Positions 1 to 8,817 of a stretch of DNA of 64,000 bases are shown in pieces. The translations under genes and the position numbers were made by a program. The notes beneath the pieces are model-generated. The model was not told the origin of the DNA, did not search any database, and saw nothing but the letters and a program-made list of their open reading frames with translations. Source of the DNA: Pseudoalteromonas luteoviolacea. GTDB lineage: Bacteria; Pseudomonadota; Gammaproteobacteria; Enterobacterales; Alteromonadaceae. Position 1 is the first letter of the stretch; every line of letters starts with the position of its first letter. Where the stretch lies: NCBI RefSeq assembly GCF_001696455.1, contig NZ_MAUJ01000006.1, positions 248,001-312,000 of the forward strand, written 5' to 3'.

Positions 1-251
1 TAGTTGATGAAAATACAGCACAATACGAAGCACAACTTAAAAGGGTTTTAAGACATTTTATCTATGAATATGAAGCAGATTCCCGCTCTCGATGTGAGCA
101 TGCGCCCGGTACGCGAATCATAGAATTGAATGACTATGAAATATTACAGATCACCAAGTTAGATGATGAGAATAGTGAATCGAGCTATCAATACGACGTG
201 ATTCCGTGTATTTCAGCCGCTGTTGGACATCAATTTAAATCTAAAATTTAA
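1..251 (+). CDS. C-terminal part of an unrecognised protein (5' end outside window)
   Basis: An open frame enters from the left edge (first full codon at base 3) and ends at TAA 249-251, giving the last 82 residues. The visible part is hydrophilic and acidic (for example DDENSESS) with no membrane segment or motif I recognise; it has two cysteines. The reading frame has no internal stop and ordinary amino acid composition, so it is probably a real gene end and not chance. It converges with the thioesterase gene at 298-687. I assign no function. Confidence 0.6.
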   Translation, partial: VDENTAQYEAQLKRVLRHFIYEYEADSRSRCEHAPGTRIIELNDYEILQITKLDDENSESSYQYDVIPCISAAVGHQFKSKI

Positions 252-297
252 CCGAGTGTACTGAGTACGATTGCTTCGCAAGCGTACTCAAACGCTA

Positions 298-687
298 TTA
301 CAATAAATACTCGGCCAAAGCATCTCGCTCATGTTGGCTCAAATTTTTAGATGATTTACTGGCAAAGTCATAACGTACCATCACTGTACGCCCTTCAGCA
401 CAGCATTCTCCATGTTGCCAAGCTTGTTGCAAGATCACAAAAGAGCTGTTGCCTATCTTCTCTATTGCCGTTTTAATCTCCACCTCTTGACCATAAAATA
501 ACTCTCCTTTGAAGGTCACTTCTACTTTTGCGACAATCAACTTCCAGTTATGTGGATTTAAATCAGGTGTAAAAATTTTGAAAATAGGTGCCCTAGCAGC
601 TTCAAACCATACCGGGAGTACGGTATTGTTTATGTGGCCAAGTACATCTGTTTCGCTAAAGCGTGGCATGATTTTTTCTGCAAGCAT
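298..687 (-). CDS. Acyl-CoA thioesterase, 4HBT/YbgC-FadM hotdog family
   Basis: A 129-residue single hotdog domain, the normal length for YbgC/FadM-type thioesterases that hydrolyse acyl-CoA in the cytoplasm. The N-terminal stretch RFSETDVLGHINN (about residues 9-21) is the family signature; Asp14 in the D-x-x-G-H-x-N motif is the expected catalytic residue. The C-terminal half (EGRTVMVRYDF) fits the last beta strands. The start is ATG 687. It is divergent from the 2OG oxygenase gene, with starts only about 30 bases apart, so the two may share a promoter region. The chain length of the substrate cannot be told from sequence. Confidence 0.85.
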   Translation of the reverse strand: MLAEKIMPRFSETDVLGHINNTVLPVWFEAARAPIFKIFTPDLNPHNWKLIVAKVEVTFKGELFYGQEVEIKTAIEKIGNSSFVILQQAWQHGECCAEGRTVMVRYDFASKSSKNLSQHERDALAEYLL

Positions 688-716
688 AATAACTCTAACA
701 ACCTTTGAGGAATGAA

Positions 717-1433
717 ATGACTGATTTTATCCGCGTATACGACAATGCACTGAGTGCAGAGTTTTGTGACCAATTTATGCAAACCTTTGATAAAAGTCCA
801 CATTTAGCTCAAGGCCAAACATCAGGTGGCGTTGATTTAAACAAAAAAATCAGTCAAGACCTGTATCTGAACAACCACCCTGAATATCAGCAGCAGTTGC
901 GCGAAATCGAACAAGCAACGTCTAAACACTTATTTCAATACGTTGAAGAACACTTTTTTATGATGTTAGGTGCATTCGGCCTCAACGTCTACCATCCTGC
1001 AACGGGCAAGCCAGTCAACCTAACCGTCGACAACTTTGAGGAAGTCGGCAAACCTCAGCTACCGGTTCTCACACAGCAACTATTTAGACTTGGGCCAATT
1101 CAAGCGCAAAAATACCCAGTGAATAAAGGCGGATATCCATACTGGCATAGCGAAGTTTACCCACAATTACATCACAATGAAGCACTGCACCGCGTGCTAC
1201 TATTCATGTTTTACCTCAATGATGTAGAGGAAGGTGGAGAAACAGAGTTTTTCTATCAAAACAGGAAACTGGCACCGAAAAAAGGCAGCATGGTAATCGC
1301 ACCGAGTTATTTTACGCATACACATAGAGGAAATATGCCGCTTTCCAATGACAAATATATTTTAACTTCATGGGTGCTGTTTCAAAGGGCTGAGCAGCTA
1401 TATGGTGCACCACCTCAGCATGCCACTGCATAG
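717..1433 (+). CDS. 2OG-Fe(II) oxygenase, prolyl 4-hydroxylase-like
   Basis: A 238-residue protein with a C-terminal double-stranded beta-helix fold typical of 2-oxoglutarate/Fe(II) dioxygenases. Visible elements: WHSE (the H-x-D/E iron motif, here with Glu), the strand and turn LFMFYLNDVEEGGETEF, a distal His in FTHTHRG, and a downstream KYILTSW in the place of the residue that binds 2-oxoglutarate. I start at ATG 717, preceded by GAGG at 707-710; an in-frame TTG at 705 is less likely. No signal peptide, so probably cytoplasmic. The substrate (protein side chain or small molecule) is not evident. It ends about 10 bases before the convergent yacL stop. Confidence 0.8.
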   Translation: MTDFIRVYDNALSAEFCDQFMQTFDKSPHLAQGQTSGGVDLNKKISQDLYLNNHPEYQQQLREIEQATSKHLFQYVEEHFFMMLGAFGLNVYHPATGKPVNLTVDNFEEVGKPQLPVLTQQLFRLGPIQAQKYPVNKGGYPYWHSEVYPQLHHNEALHRVLLFMFYLNDVEEGGETEFFYQNRKLAPKKGSMVIAPSYFTHTHRGNMPLSNDKYILTSWVLFQRAEQLYGAPPQHATA

Positions 1434-1442
1434 TGACACCCG

Positions 1443-1814
1443 TTATCTTCGGCTCTGAACAAACGTATGCCAATCATGCATCAGAGCCTGAAAATCTTCA
1501 AAGCCACACCCCGCGATTAGACCATCTTCATCTAACTCTAAAAAATCGTCTTCGTAACGAGATAGGTCCACGTCATTTTGAAATAAGGTATGTGCTTCAA
1601 ACAGGGCTTCATCTTTAGAAAGTGTTAAACGCACTTCTTTACCTTCAAGCTTAAGCTCTTCAGTACCTTGCTTTACCGCGCTCATTTTCTCGATAAAACC
1701 AGCAATATCATTGAGAGGTAATTCTTCATTTAGCCATCGGCCAACCAAAGCATGCTCTTCGGACATGCGAACTCTAAAACCCACAATCGGGTCTCGAATA
1801 AACTGATATTCCAT
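1443..1814 (-). CDS. yacL: YacL family protein (UPF0231)
   Basis: A 123-residue acidic cytoplasmic protein. The N-terminus MEYQFIRD...VRMSEEHALVGRWLNEEL closely resembles the start of E. coli YacL, and the C-terminal pattern (CGFEDF ... W..FVQ) also matches. Length is as expected for the family. The function of the family is not established. The gene is convergent with the oxygenase gene and is followed upstream by a short gap to a divergent AEC carrier gene. Confidence 0.85.
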   Translation of the reverse strand: MEYQFIRDPIVGFRVRMSEEHALVGRWLNEELPLNDIAGFIEKMSAVKQGTEELKLEGKEVRLTLSKDEALFEAHTLFQNDVDLSRYEDDFLELDEDGLIAGCGFEDFQALMHDWHTFVQSRR

Positions 1815-1958
1815 ACAACTTTATAAAACACTCAACACAATGCTTAATTATACCGTAAAGCATGGCCAAAAGGACAAAGTAAAATTCCTTGTCAGACACG
1901 CGTGAAAATAATTCTCTGTGACGTATAATAATCGCCTTGCATAATAAATCGTAACTCT

Positions 1959-2864
1959 ATGACCCCCATCGAAGTTCTATTTCCCTTAATTTTCTTAGTA
2001 CTGACAGGCTATCTCTGCGGTAAAACTGGGTTTATCGCGACGACCCAGCTAGAGGGACTGCGCAGATTCATCTTTTATATCGCGATCCCTGTCTTTCTCT
2101 TTCTCAACATGTATCAAGCAGATCTGGATAAAGTCGCCTCGCCTCAGTTACTACTCGCCTTCTATATACCCGTCCTGATGTGTTATTTGCTGACTTTAAC
2201 CACCAAATGGCTAAACAATAAAAAAGCGATGGCAGAAGCCGCCATGTGGGGACTCGGAGGTACATACTCCAACACCGTATTGGTCGGTTTACCGGTGATT
2301 ATTGCAGCGCTGGGCAGCGAAGCAGGTTCATTGGTGTTTATGATTATTACTTTTCATAGTGCGCTGCTATTTGCATTGAGCTTTTTGTTTTCAAGCAACC
2401 GAAGTGGCTCATTAATCGAGACTCTAAAACCACTTTTTGTTAACCCAATAGTATTGAGCATTTCGGCAGGATTACTCTTTAACGCGCTTTATATACCTCT
2501 ACCGAAACTTCTATTTTCAGGACTGGAATGGCTCGCTAAACCCGCTATCTCTGGGGCGTTATTCGTGTTGGGCGTAAGTTTGGTGCAGTATTCTATTAAA
2601 CAGGCTTGGAAGCGCGCGTTACTGCTGAGTATCACCAAACTCTGGGTGCTGCCCATGATGGTATTTGGATTTGCTAATTGGCTACAATTGTCGGAAATAC
2701 ATACAGCAGTACTGACATTGATGGCAGCCTCACCACTGGGGGTCAATGCTTACCTTGTTGCCCGGCAACAGCAGTGTGCCCAAGACACACTCGCTGCGAG
2801 CGTCGTCATCTCTACGATGTTAAGTCCGTTTAGTATTAGCGCTTGGCTTTATCTTTTAATATAA
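1959..2864 (+). CDS. AEC (auxin efflux carrier) family transporter
   Basis: A 301-residue very hydrophobic protein with about ten membrane segments in two halves, the layout of the AEC/BASS-like carriers (bacterial members include malonate and other organic acid exporters). The N-terminus (VLFPLIFLVLTGYLCGKTGF) and the conserved N-x-x-x-x-G-L-P region in the middle (YSNTVLVGLPVI) are family-typical. It probably sits in the inner membrane and moves a small organic anion. The substrate is unknown. The gene stands alone and ends before a bidirectional hairpin. Confidence 0.85.
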   Translation: MTPIEVLFPLIFLVLTGYLCGKTGFIATTQLEGLRRFIFYIAIPVFLFLNMYQADLDKVASPQLLLAFYIPVLMCYLLTLTTKWLNNKKAMAEAAMWGLGGTYSNTVLVGLPVIIAALGSEAGSLVFMIITFHSALLFALSFLFSSNRSGSLIETLKPLFVNPIVLSISAGLLFNALYIPLPKLLFSGLEWLAKPAISGALFVLGVSLVQYSIKQAWKRALLLSITKLWVLPMMVFGFANWLQLSEIHTAVLTLMAASPLGVNAYLVARQQQCAQDTLAASVVISTMLSPFSISAWLYLLI

Positions 2865-2911
2865 CGGTGCATAGTGAACGAATAAGCCCACTTAATATGG
2901 CCGTGGCGCAA

Positions 2912-2947
2912 GTAGGCTTAAAAGAGAAGCTCACTTTTTAAGCCTAC
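2912..2947. terminator. Bidirectional hairpin terminator
   Basis: Arms 2912-2923 and 2936-2947 form a perfect 12-bp inverted repeat (GTAGGCTTAAAA and its complement). The A/T ends of the stem give a U run in both directions. It lies between the converging AEC carrier gene and the lipoprotein gene. Confidence 0.75.
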
Positions 2948-2958
2948 ATCAAAGAGGG

Positions 2959-4218
2959 TTACTCAAGAACGAGCTCAAAGTCACCTTCAACAGCTTCGCC
3001 CACACCGTTATCATTTTTCAATACAAAATTAAACTTACCTTTCATATTTGAAATGCTATTTTGAGCATCAAGATCAAGAGAGCCGCTTTGTGACGATGTA
3101 TTTAGCTCAGGATAGCTTGCCGAGACTATGGTTGCTTTGTTATTTTCATCAAAGAAAGAATTTAAAGAAACAAAGAACCCATTAGGGGCTTCATTAAACG
3201 CGAAATGCAGTTCAAAGTCATTGCCCTCTTGCTGCGTTACAAGGCGAATAGCAGTTGCTTCTTCTTTGGCAACCTCCTGATTATCAGCTGAGTGAGCAGT
3301 CACTTTTGATGTAACCACCACACCACATACCTCTTTGGTCTGCAGATCTGCAAAGTTGTCAAAGTGCATGTTTAATGAGCCAAAACTAGCAACAGCTTCG
3401 TTGCTTTTCTTTTCATATGTGCTCACTCCAACAGTCTTCTCATCACACTTTTGTACTATCGAGAAACTATTTTCTTTTTGAAAATATTGGGTCGATAAAG
3501 TACCTGAGTCACAATTTACAGACAATACACCCGCGTTTAACTCCATTGAATTAAGATCAGGGAATCCACAGTAGTTGGTCCCCATAACCTGCTTATTTTG
3601 GTCCGCACTTTCGACAATAAATGAACGGATAAATGTGCTGTCCACTAAATTGTAACTGTTATCTACTTGGTCGATTCTTAAGTTAGTTTTGTGCGTTTCT
3701 GTCCATGTACTTCCCACAGTCAGGGCAGACGTATCAATCTCTGAAACTTCTTCACCTAGCTCATGCGTTGACGCTGGTGGGGTAACAGGTGGATCTAAAT
3801 CTTTAATGTTGAGAGATAAGTGCTGATCATGAAAACCAATTGTTTTAGTAGAATTGGCCTCGTCTAACTTCACGCTCACTTGCATAGTGCCGTGCGTTTC
3901 AACGTTTGGTGCTTTGAATGAAATAGTATCTGAACCTTGCCCAGAAAACGTAACATCTTGATTTAAATACTTAACCGTCCAATTGAATTTTAAGCCATTT
4001 GCTCCTTCGCCTTTCGTATTTAAAGACAGGCGAATCGTTTCACCTTCATTGAAGGTTAGAATAGCAGGCAGTGCTTCATAGGTAATATTTTGAACACGTG
4101 GTGTACTGGGTGTATCATCAGCTCCACCTGAACCACATGCACTTAGAGACAGCGCGATGACAGCGCTCAAAGCCAGCTTTTTTGTCAATATGACATGCTT
4201 TTCAATGTTAGACTTCAT
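2959..4218 (-). CDS. Secreted lipoprotein with Ig/PKD-like N-terminal domain, function unknown
   Basis: A 419-residue protein with a lipoprotein signal: a basic N-terminus, a hydrophobic stretch and the lipobox LSAC ending at Cys28, followed by a GSGGADDTPSTP linker. Residues about 40-140 look like an Ig-like or PKD-like beta domain (NEGETIRLSLNTKGEGANGLKFNWTV region). The rest is beta-rich with four to six cysteines that could form disulfides. It is probably anchored to the outer membrane, because no Asp follows the lipidated Cys. I do not recognise the C-terminal domain. It is a single gene with its own hairpin downstream. Confidence 0.75.
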   Translation of the reverse strand: MKSNIEKHVILTKKLALSAVIALSLSACGSGGADDTPSTPRVQNITYEALPAILTFNEGETIRLSLNTKGEGANGLKFNWTVKYLNQDVTFSGQGSDTISFKAPNVETHGTMQVSVKLDEANSTKTIGFHDQHLSLNIKDLDPPVTPPASTHELGEEVSEIDTSALTVGSTWTETHKTNLRIDQVDNSYNLVDSTFIRSFIVESADQNKQVMGTNYCGFPDLNSMELNAGVLSVNCDSGTLSTQYFQKENSFSIVQKCDEKTVGVSTYEKKSNEAVASFGSLNMHFDNFADLQTKEVCGVVVTSKVTAHSADNQEVAKEEATAIRLVTQQEGNDFELHFAFNEAPNGFFVSLNSFFDENNKATIVSASYPELNTSSQSGSLDLDAQNSISNMKGKFNFVLKNDNGVGEAVEGDFELVLE

Positions 4219-4466
4219 TGAGTTTTCCCGAATAAAAAGCGCGTATTTTATTCCAATGTACCTAGGTTAACAACACCAATAAATTACTTTTTTCAATTCA
4301 AACAGCGCCGTGTATTTGTGTATAAACAATGCACATTAGCTTTTATATTGCCGTATGAAAGGAGTAATGTGTCAGGAAAACACCACTTATAAAATTTAGA
4401 CTTAAAAACTCAATTGTTTAAAGGCCTTTCATCAAGGCCTCTTCAATAAGAACACGATTTAGTTTG

Positions 4467-4691
4467 CTAACCTCGTGATGAGTATTTAGCAGCATCGATA
4501 ATTGCCCAAAGGTGCACTACCGCTGCAATTACAGCTGGCACGACTAAAAACCACAATGCATATCCACCTACTGTAATAATGGCGAAAATAATTGCAGCTA
4601 ATAAACGACCTTGTACAAGCTGCCCTAAACCTGGAAAAAATACATTACAGATAGCAGCAATTACATTACCACCAGAACCTTGTCCTGCCAT
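4467..4691 (-). CDS. Small membrane protein, TM2-like
   Basis: A 74-residue protein with two or three hydrophobic segments. N-terminal residues are MAGQGSGG; then FFPGLGQLVQGR, which resembles the G-x-G-Q-x-x-x-G turn of TM2-type proteins; then IIFAIITVGGYALWFLVVPAVIAAVVHLWAIIDA. The start is ATG 4691, with GAGGT at the right distance; an upstream in-frame start at 4727 has no such site. Function unknown. A short GC-rich hairpin (about 4420-4443) follows and may terminate transcription. Confidence 0.7.
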   Translation of the reverse strand: MAGQGSGGNVIAAICNVFFPGLGQLVQGRLLAAIIFAIITVGGYALWFLVVPAVIAAVVHLWAIIDAAKYSSRG

Positions 4692-5018
4692 AGATACCTC
4701 GCTTAGTTGTATTTCTATTACTACCACATCCCAATGTGTATAGCATGGTAGATAAACCTACCGAATCAATATAGTTAATACTGTAATCACGATATATGCC
4801 AAAAATAAGAACCTTAAAAATCAATGACTTACAAAAAACCAATATAACCAACTTATTGATTTTTTGGCGTAAAACACTAACTTTTAGTGCTTTTCTTAGT
4901 TATATTACATCCAATGACTACAACTGCTTGATGAAGGTATGACAATATAAGACTTGCCTCACGGTAATGATCATACACGCAAGCTCGGTAGCGCAAAGAA
5001 CAATAACAGGACTTTAGC

Positions 5019-6332
5019 ATGTTAAACAAATTAACTCGGCCACTCAGCCGACTCGTTGAGCAATATTTGCCAGACCCCTTTGTATTTGTCACTTTACTAA
5101 CGCTATTCGTCATGGCCATGGCGATTATGTTTACACCTGCAACGCCCATAGAAACCATGCAGTTTTGGGGGCAAGGGCTCTGGAATTTACTCACTTTTGC
5201 GATGCAAATGTTGCTGGTTTTAATCGCTGGTTTTATGCTCGCTAACACCAAACTATGTGCAAAATTATTGAATGCACTCGCGACTTTAGCTAAAACGCCA
5301 GCACAAGCCATCATTTTAGTGACTTTGGTATCCATGCTTGCGAGCTGGTTAAATTGGGGATTTGGCTTAGTTGTGGGTGCGCTATTTGCCAAAGCACTCG
5401 CAAAAAAGATTATGGTTGATTACAGAGTGCTGGTTGCGAGTGCTTACTCTGGGTTTATTGTTTGGCACGGTGGCCTTGCTGGCTCTGTACCACTCACCAT
5501 CGCTTCTGCTGGGCACTTTGCGGAATCTCAAATCGGTATTTTATCCACCAGCGAAACCATTTTTTCTTATTTTAATTTAATCTTGCTGGCAGTGATGCTC
5601 ATCGTCTTACCTCTGCTCAATCGGGCGATGCTTCCTCCAAAAAATGAGCAAGTCTTGGTCGACAAAAAGAACTTAAAAGAACCGCCAACAGCCACGCCAA
5701 GTCAAACTTTAACGCCAGCAGAAAAACTGGAGAATAGTGCAATATTGGGCATATTGATTGGTTTGCTCGGCTGCGGCTACCTAACGCACTATTTTGTTGT
5801 ACAAGGTGGTGGTTTAAATCTAAACATCATCATCGCGCTTTTTTTGTTTTTGGCGATTTTGCTTCATGGCTCAGCAGCCAATATTTTACATAGCCTTCAG
5901 CAGGCAATTAAAGGCGGCGCTGGTATCGTCATTCAGTTTCCGTTTTACGCGGGCATTATGGCCATCATGGTTAATACAGGACTAGCAGAACAGATCTCTG
6001 CGGGATTTGTGTCTATCAGTAATGCGCAAACCTTGCCATTTTGGAGCTTTTTAAGTGCGGGGCTCGTCAATATTTTTGTTCCCTCAGGTGGTGGCCAATG
6101 GGCTGTGCAAGCCCCCATTGTTATTCCTGCAGCGCAAGCCTTAGATGCCGATATTGCTCGTGTTGCCATGGCTGTCGCATGGGGGGATGCGTGGACAAAC
6201 TTAATTCAACCATTTTGGGCTTTACCCGTGCTCGCCATCGCGGGGCTCAGAGCACGAGACATTATGGGGTTTTGCCTGCTCCAACTAATTGTCACAGGCA
6301 TCATTATCGCCGCTGTCTTAAGCTTCGTTTAG
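5019..6332 (+). CDS. atoE: Short-chain fatty acid transporter, AtoE family
   Basis: A 437-residue polytopic membrane protein with about ten to twelve membrane segments. The order of motifs is that of the AtoE/SCFA transporter family: LPDPFVFVTLLTL near the start, FWGQGLWNLLTFAMQM, SWLNWGFGLVVGAL, the PSGGGQWAVQAP loop, and WGDAWTNLIQPFWALP near the end. It should import short-chain fatty acids such as acetoacetate or butyrate. No ato catabolic genes adjoin it, so the substrate is open. The 291 bases upstream contain an AT-rich promoter region with an inverted repeat around 4871-4895. Its stop overlaps the convergent M50 protease stop by four bases. Confidence 0.88.
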   Translation: MLNKLTRPLSRLVEQYLPDPFVFVTLLTLFVMAMAIMFTPATPIETMQFWGQGLWNLLTFAMQMLLVLIAGFMLANTKLCAKLLNALATLAKTPAQAIILVTLVSMLASWLNWGFGLVVGALFAKALAKKIMVDYRVLVASAYSGFIVWHGGLAGSVPLTIASAGHFAESQIGILSTSETIFSYFNLILLAVMLIVLPLLNRAMLPPKNEQVLVDKKNLKEPPTATPSQTLTPAEKLENSAILGILIGLLGCGYLTHYFVVQGGGLNLNIIIALFLFLAILLHGSAANILHSLQQAIKGGAGIVIQFPFYAGIMAIMVNTGLAEQISAGFVSISNAQTLPFWSFLSAGLVNIFVPSGGGQWAVQAPIVIPAAQALDADIARVAMAVAWGDAWTNLIQPFWALPVLAIAGLRARDIMGFCLLQLIVTGIIIAAVLSFV

Positions 6333-7342
6333 CTAGATAACACTTTCACTGGCAGGCTTAGGATCACATTATCCGAGTCTGCAAAGTGCCACATCACCGC
6401 AATGTGCCCAACAGCCACGAGAACATATAATGCAGCCGATACAATCTGGCCGTATCGGTCAAGTGGTAGAAGGTGAGTTTGATGTCGCGTCCGCCATTCT
6501 AATAAGATTTCGATACTACCAATGAAAATGAAAAATGCCAAAAGCATCAGCCCAAATGTGTAACTTACCCACAGGCCAAGTGCAAGCCCTCCCAAACAGG
6601 CTAACAAGCCCACCCATGACCGCATGGAAAAACTAATACTTTTCAACACATGTCCACCATCAAGTGGCAAAATAGGTAATAGATTGAATAAATTTAAAAG
6701 CGCACTGAGTACTGCTACCCCGGCAAAAATTTCCGAGCCGGTCACATAATAAAGCACGACCCCCAGAACAGATGTAAATAAGCCAAAAGCTGGCCCCATC
6801 AAGGAGATAATCACATCTTGCCAACGCGTTGTCATTTTATCCTCGCTCATAGCGAGCCCGCCAACAAAGGGGATCAAGTAAAAGCCTTTGGTTTTCAGCC
6901 CAAAATACTTCATTGCTCTTACATGTCCATACTCGTGCACAACTAAACAAGCCACCAACATCAATGCAAACTGCCAAGAAAACAGCCAAGCATAACCTGC
7001 AACGGATGCACCAATCAAAGCCGCTTTTATCACTTTGGCACTTTTGAACAACTTAAATCCAAGCGCCGCAAGTCCAAGCCAGTTTCCTTTGCGTTCATAG
7101 CTCGCAACAGGCACCTCCACCCACTGCCAAGGAGATTGGTCTATAGATACAGCCAACAGATTATCTCTGAGTTGCTCTGTGCTTATTTGCAGCGTTCGCT
7201 GACCCAGATCGACCTCTAGCTGATGCTCATTGAGCTCATCAATTGGCATTGATTGCTGTTCTTTATATACCTGTACCACGCTTTGACGATTGACCATTAC
7301 TGATATCGTCATGCCATCAATCGGCAATTCAATTCTTATCAT
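6329..7342 (-). CDS. M50 family site-2-type metalloprotease
   Basis: About 337 residues. The N-terminal 100 residues are soluble; then a membrane core contains VHEYGHVRAMKYFG (the HExxH zinc motif) and, further on, LPLDGGHVLKSI (the second zinc ligand region with Asp), separated by membrane segments. This is the plan of S2P-like intramembrane proteases of the SpoIVFB/M50 type. The protein has further membrane helices after the second motif. I start at ATG 7342; GTG at 7351 is also possible and neither has a strong ribosome binding site. No anti-sigma factor or other obvious substrate gene lies nearby. Confidence 0.8.
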   Translation of the reverse strand: MIRIELPIDGMTISVMVNRQSVVQVYKEQQSMPIDELNEHQLEVDLGQRTLQISTEQLRDNLLAVSIDQSPWQWVEVPVASYERKGNWLGLAALGFKLFKSAKVIKAALIGASVAGYAWLFSWQFALMLVACLVVHEYGHVRAMKYFGLKTKGFYLIPFVGGLAMSEDKMTTRWQDVIISLMGPAFGLFTSVLGVVLYYVTGSEIFAGVAVLSALLNLFNLLPILPLDGGHVLKSISFSMRSWVGLLACLGGLALGLWVSYTFGLMLLAFFIFIGSIEILLEWRTRHQTHLLPLDRYGQIVSAALYVLVAVGHIAVMWHFADSDNVILSLPVKVLSS

Positions 7343-7571
7343 CACACTCACGACTTAGTGAAATTTTCCTTATTATCCTAAATTCAGAGTTTCGATTGAA
7401 GAGACAATGAGTGAATTATTGCCAACTTGTACTACGCTTAGATTGTCTTGCGAGCTTATAGTCTTAAGACCACTTTGAAATACAAGCGTGATGTAAAAGT
7501 GTCATGTTGATAAATACGCTTGCAAGCGAGCCAAACTTTTACTGTGTAATTTGCCCTAGGGACAGGAAACT

Positions 7572-8780
7572 ATGAAAGATCGTAGCCGACGTATACTGGT
7601 CGTAGATGATTCACAAGCAATTTTAATCGTCATGCAGGCGATTCTATCTGAGTTAGATATAGAACATGTCACCGTAGCCAATAGTGCAGTAAAGGCATTG
7701 GAGAAAATACGTCAGTCTCCCCATCAATTTGATGCCATTTTTACCGATCTCAACATGCCCGAAATGGACGGCATGGAGTTTATTCGTCATTTAGGGGAGC
7801 TTCATTACCCTGGCGGCATCGTTATCATTTCTGAAATGGAAAATCGAATTATAGATTTAGCGGCTAACTTGGCAAGACAGCACAACACGCACTTGATTGG
7901 TAATATTGCTAAGCCTGTACAGCTCATTGATGTCGAGAGAACCTTAAAAAAACTGGACAGTTTTGTCGGCGTCGAAGAGACCTACGAGCAGCCCATTACT
8001 GAAGACCGTTTGCTTGAAGCGATCAGCCACCACGAGATCACGCCCTTTTATCAACCTAAGGTACATCGCGGCACCAAGCAAATAAAAAGTATTGAGGTCT
8101 TGGCTCGCATCGTCTCAAAAGAAGAAGGGCAGGTAATGCTGCCAAAACGCTTTATTGGCATCGCAGAAGATTTAGATCTCGTAAACCTATTGACCTTTCA
8201 ATTATTCGAAAAAGCAGCCAATGAGTTTCAGCGTATTAGAAACGAGCTTAATTATCCGTTTAAATTGGCCTTCAACCTGTCGCCCATTCAACTCAATGAT
8301 ACTAGCTGTCCAGATAAGTTAGCGTTGATTTTAGAGCTCAATCGCCTGAAACCTCAAGAGGTTATAGTCGAAATTACCGAGAATCAACCTATCATCTCAA
8401 ATGTTCAACTGGAGACCATTAATCGCTTACGACTGCGAGGTTTTGATCTTGCGCTTGATGACTTCGGCACCGGATTTACGAATTTACAGCAACTTAAAAC
8501 ATTGCCCTTTACAGAGATTAAAATTGACCGCTCTTTAATTACCTACATTGAGTCAGACCGTTTTTCTCAAGTCCTCGTAGATAGCTTGATTGATATTGCA
8601 CAAAATGAGCAGCTGGATATCGTTGCTGAGGGGATAGAGCGTATTGAAGAGCTTCAGTATTTAGAGCGCTACAAGTTTAGTCTCTTAATGCAGGGCTATT
8701 TAATTAGCAGGCCCAAAGCCCTAAATGAATTCATTCGCTGGATCCACTCTTGGCAGAGAATGATTAACTCTAATCCATAA
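7572..8780 (+). CDS. Response regulator with EAL domain, cyclic di-GMP phosphodiesterase
   Basis: A 402-residue protein. Residues about 6-125 are a receiver domain (VVDDSQ, phospho-acceptor Asp in FTDLNMPEMDG, Lys in IAKPVQ). Residues about 150-395 are an EAL domain. The signature reads EVLAR in place of EALLR but keeps Glu; other catalytic segments are present (ITENQP, DDFGTGF, IKIDRSL, VAEGIE, QGYLISRP). It should hydrolyse cyclic di-GMP under control of phosphorylation, like RocR/VieA-type proteins. AGGAAACT precedes the ATG. No histidine kinase adjoins it. Confidence 0.9.
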   Translation: MKDRSRRILVVDDSQAILIVMQAILSELDIEHVTVANSAVKALEKIRQSPHQFDAIFTDLNMPEMDGMEFIRHLGELHYPGGIVIISEMENRIIDLAANLARQHNTHLIGNIAKPVQLIDVERTLKKLDSFVGVEETYEQPITEDRLLEAISHHEITPFYQPKVHRGTKQIKSIEVLARIVSKEEGQVMLPKRFIGIAEDLDLVNLLTFQLFEKAANEFQRIRNELNYPFKLAFNLSPIQLNDTSCPDKLALILELNRLKPQEVIVEITENQPIISNVQLETINRLRLRGFDLALDDFGTGFTNLQQLKTLPFTEIKIDRSLITYIESDRFSQVLVDSLIDIAQNEQLDIVAEGIERIEELQYLERYKFSLLMQGYLISRPKALNEFIRWIHSWQRMINSNP

Positions 8781-8782
8781 AA

Positions 8783-8799
8783 GGGCCCGGTTTGGGCCC
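8783..8799. terminator. GC-rich hairpin between convergent genes
   Basis: GGGCCC, five-base loop, GGGCCC, flanked by A-rich sequence to the left and ATTT to the right. It lies between the EAL gene and the CNNM-type gene, which converge, and could stop both transcripts. Confidence 0.6.
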
Positions 8800-8817
8800 A
8801 ATTTAAGCTTAAAGCAT

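Noticed and set aside
4871..4895. Inverted repeat AAAACACTAA/TTAGTGCTTTT upstream of the AtoE gene
   Set aside because: Imperfect and AT-rich; could be chance. Not reported as an operator or terminator.
4877..5392. Minus-strand frame of 171 codons overlapping the 5' part of the AtoE gene
   Set aside because: It is antisense to conserved AtoE codons; its low-complexity Ser/Lys/Asn composition suggests a shadow frame.
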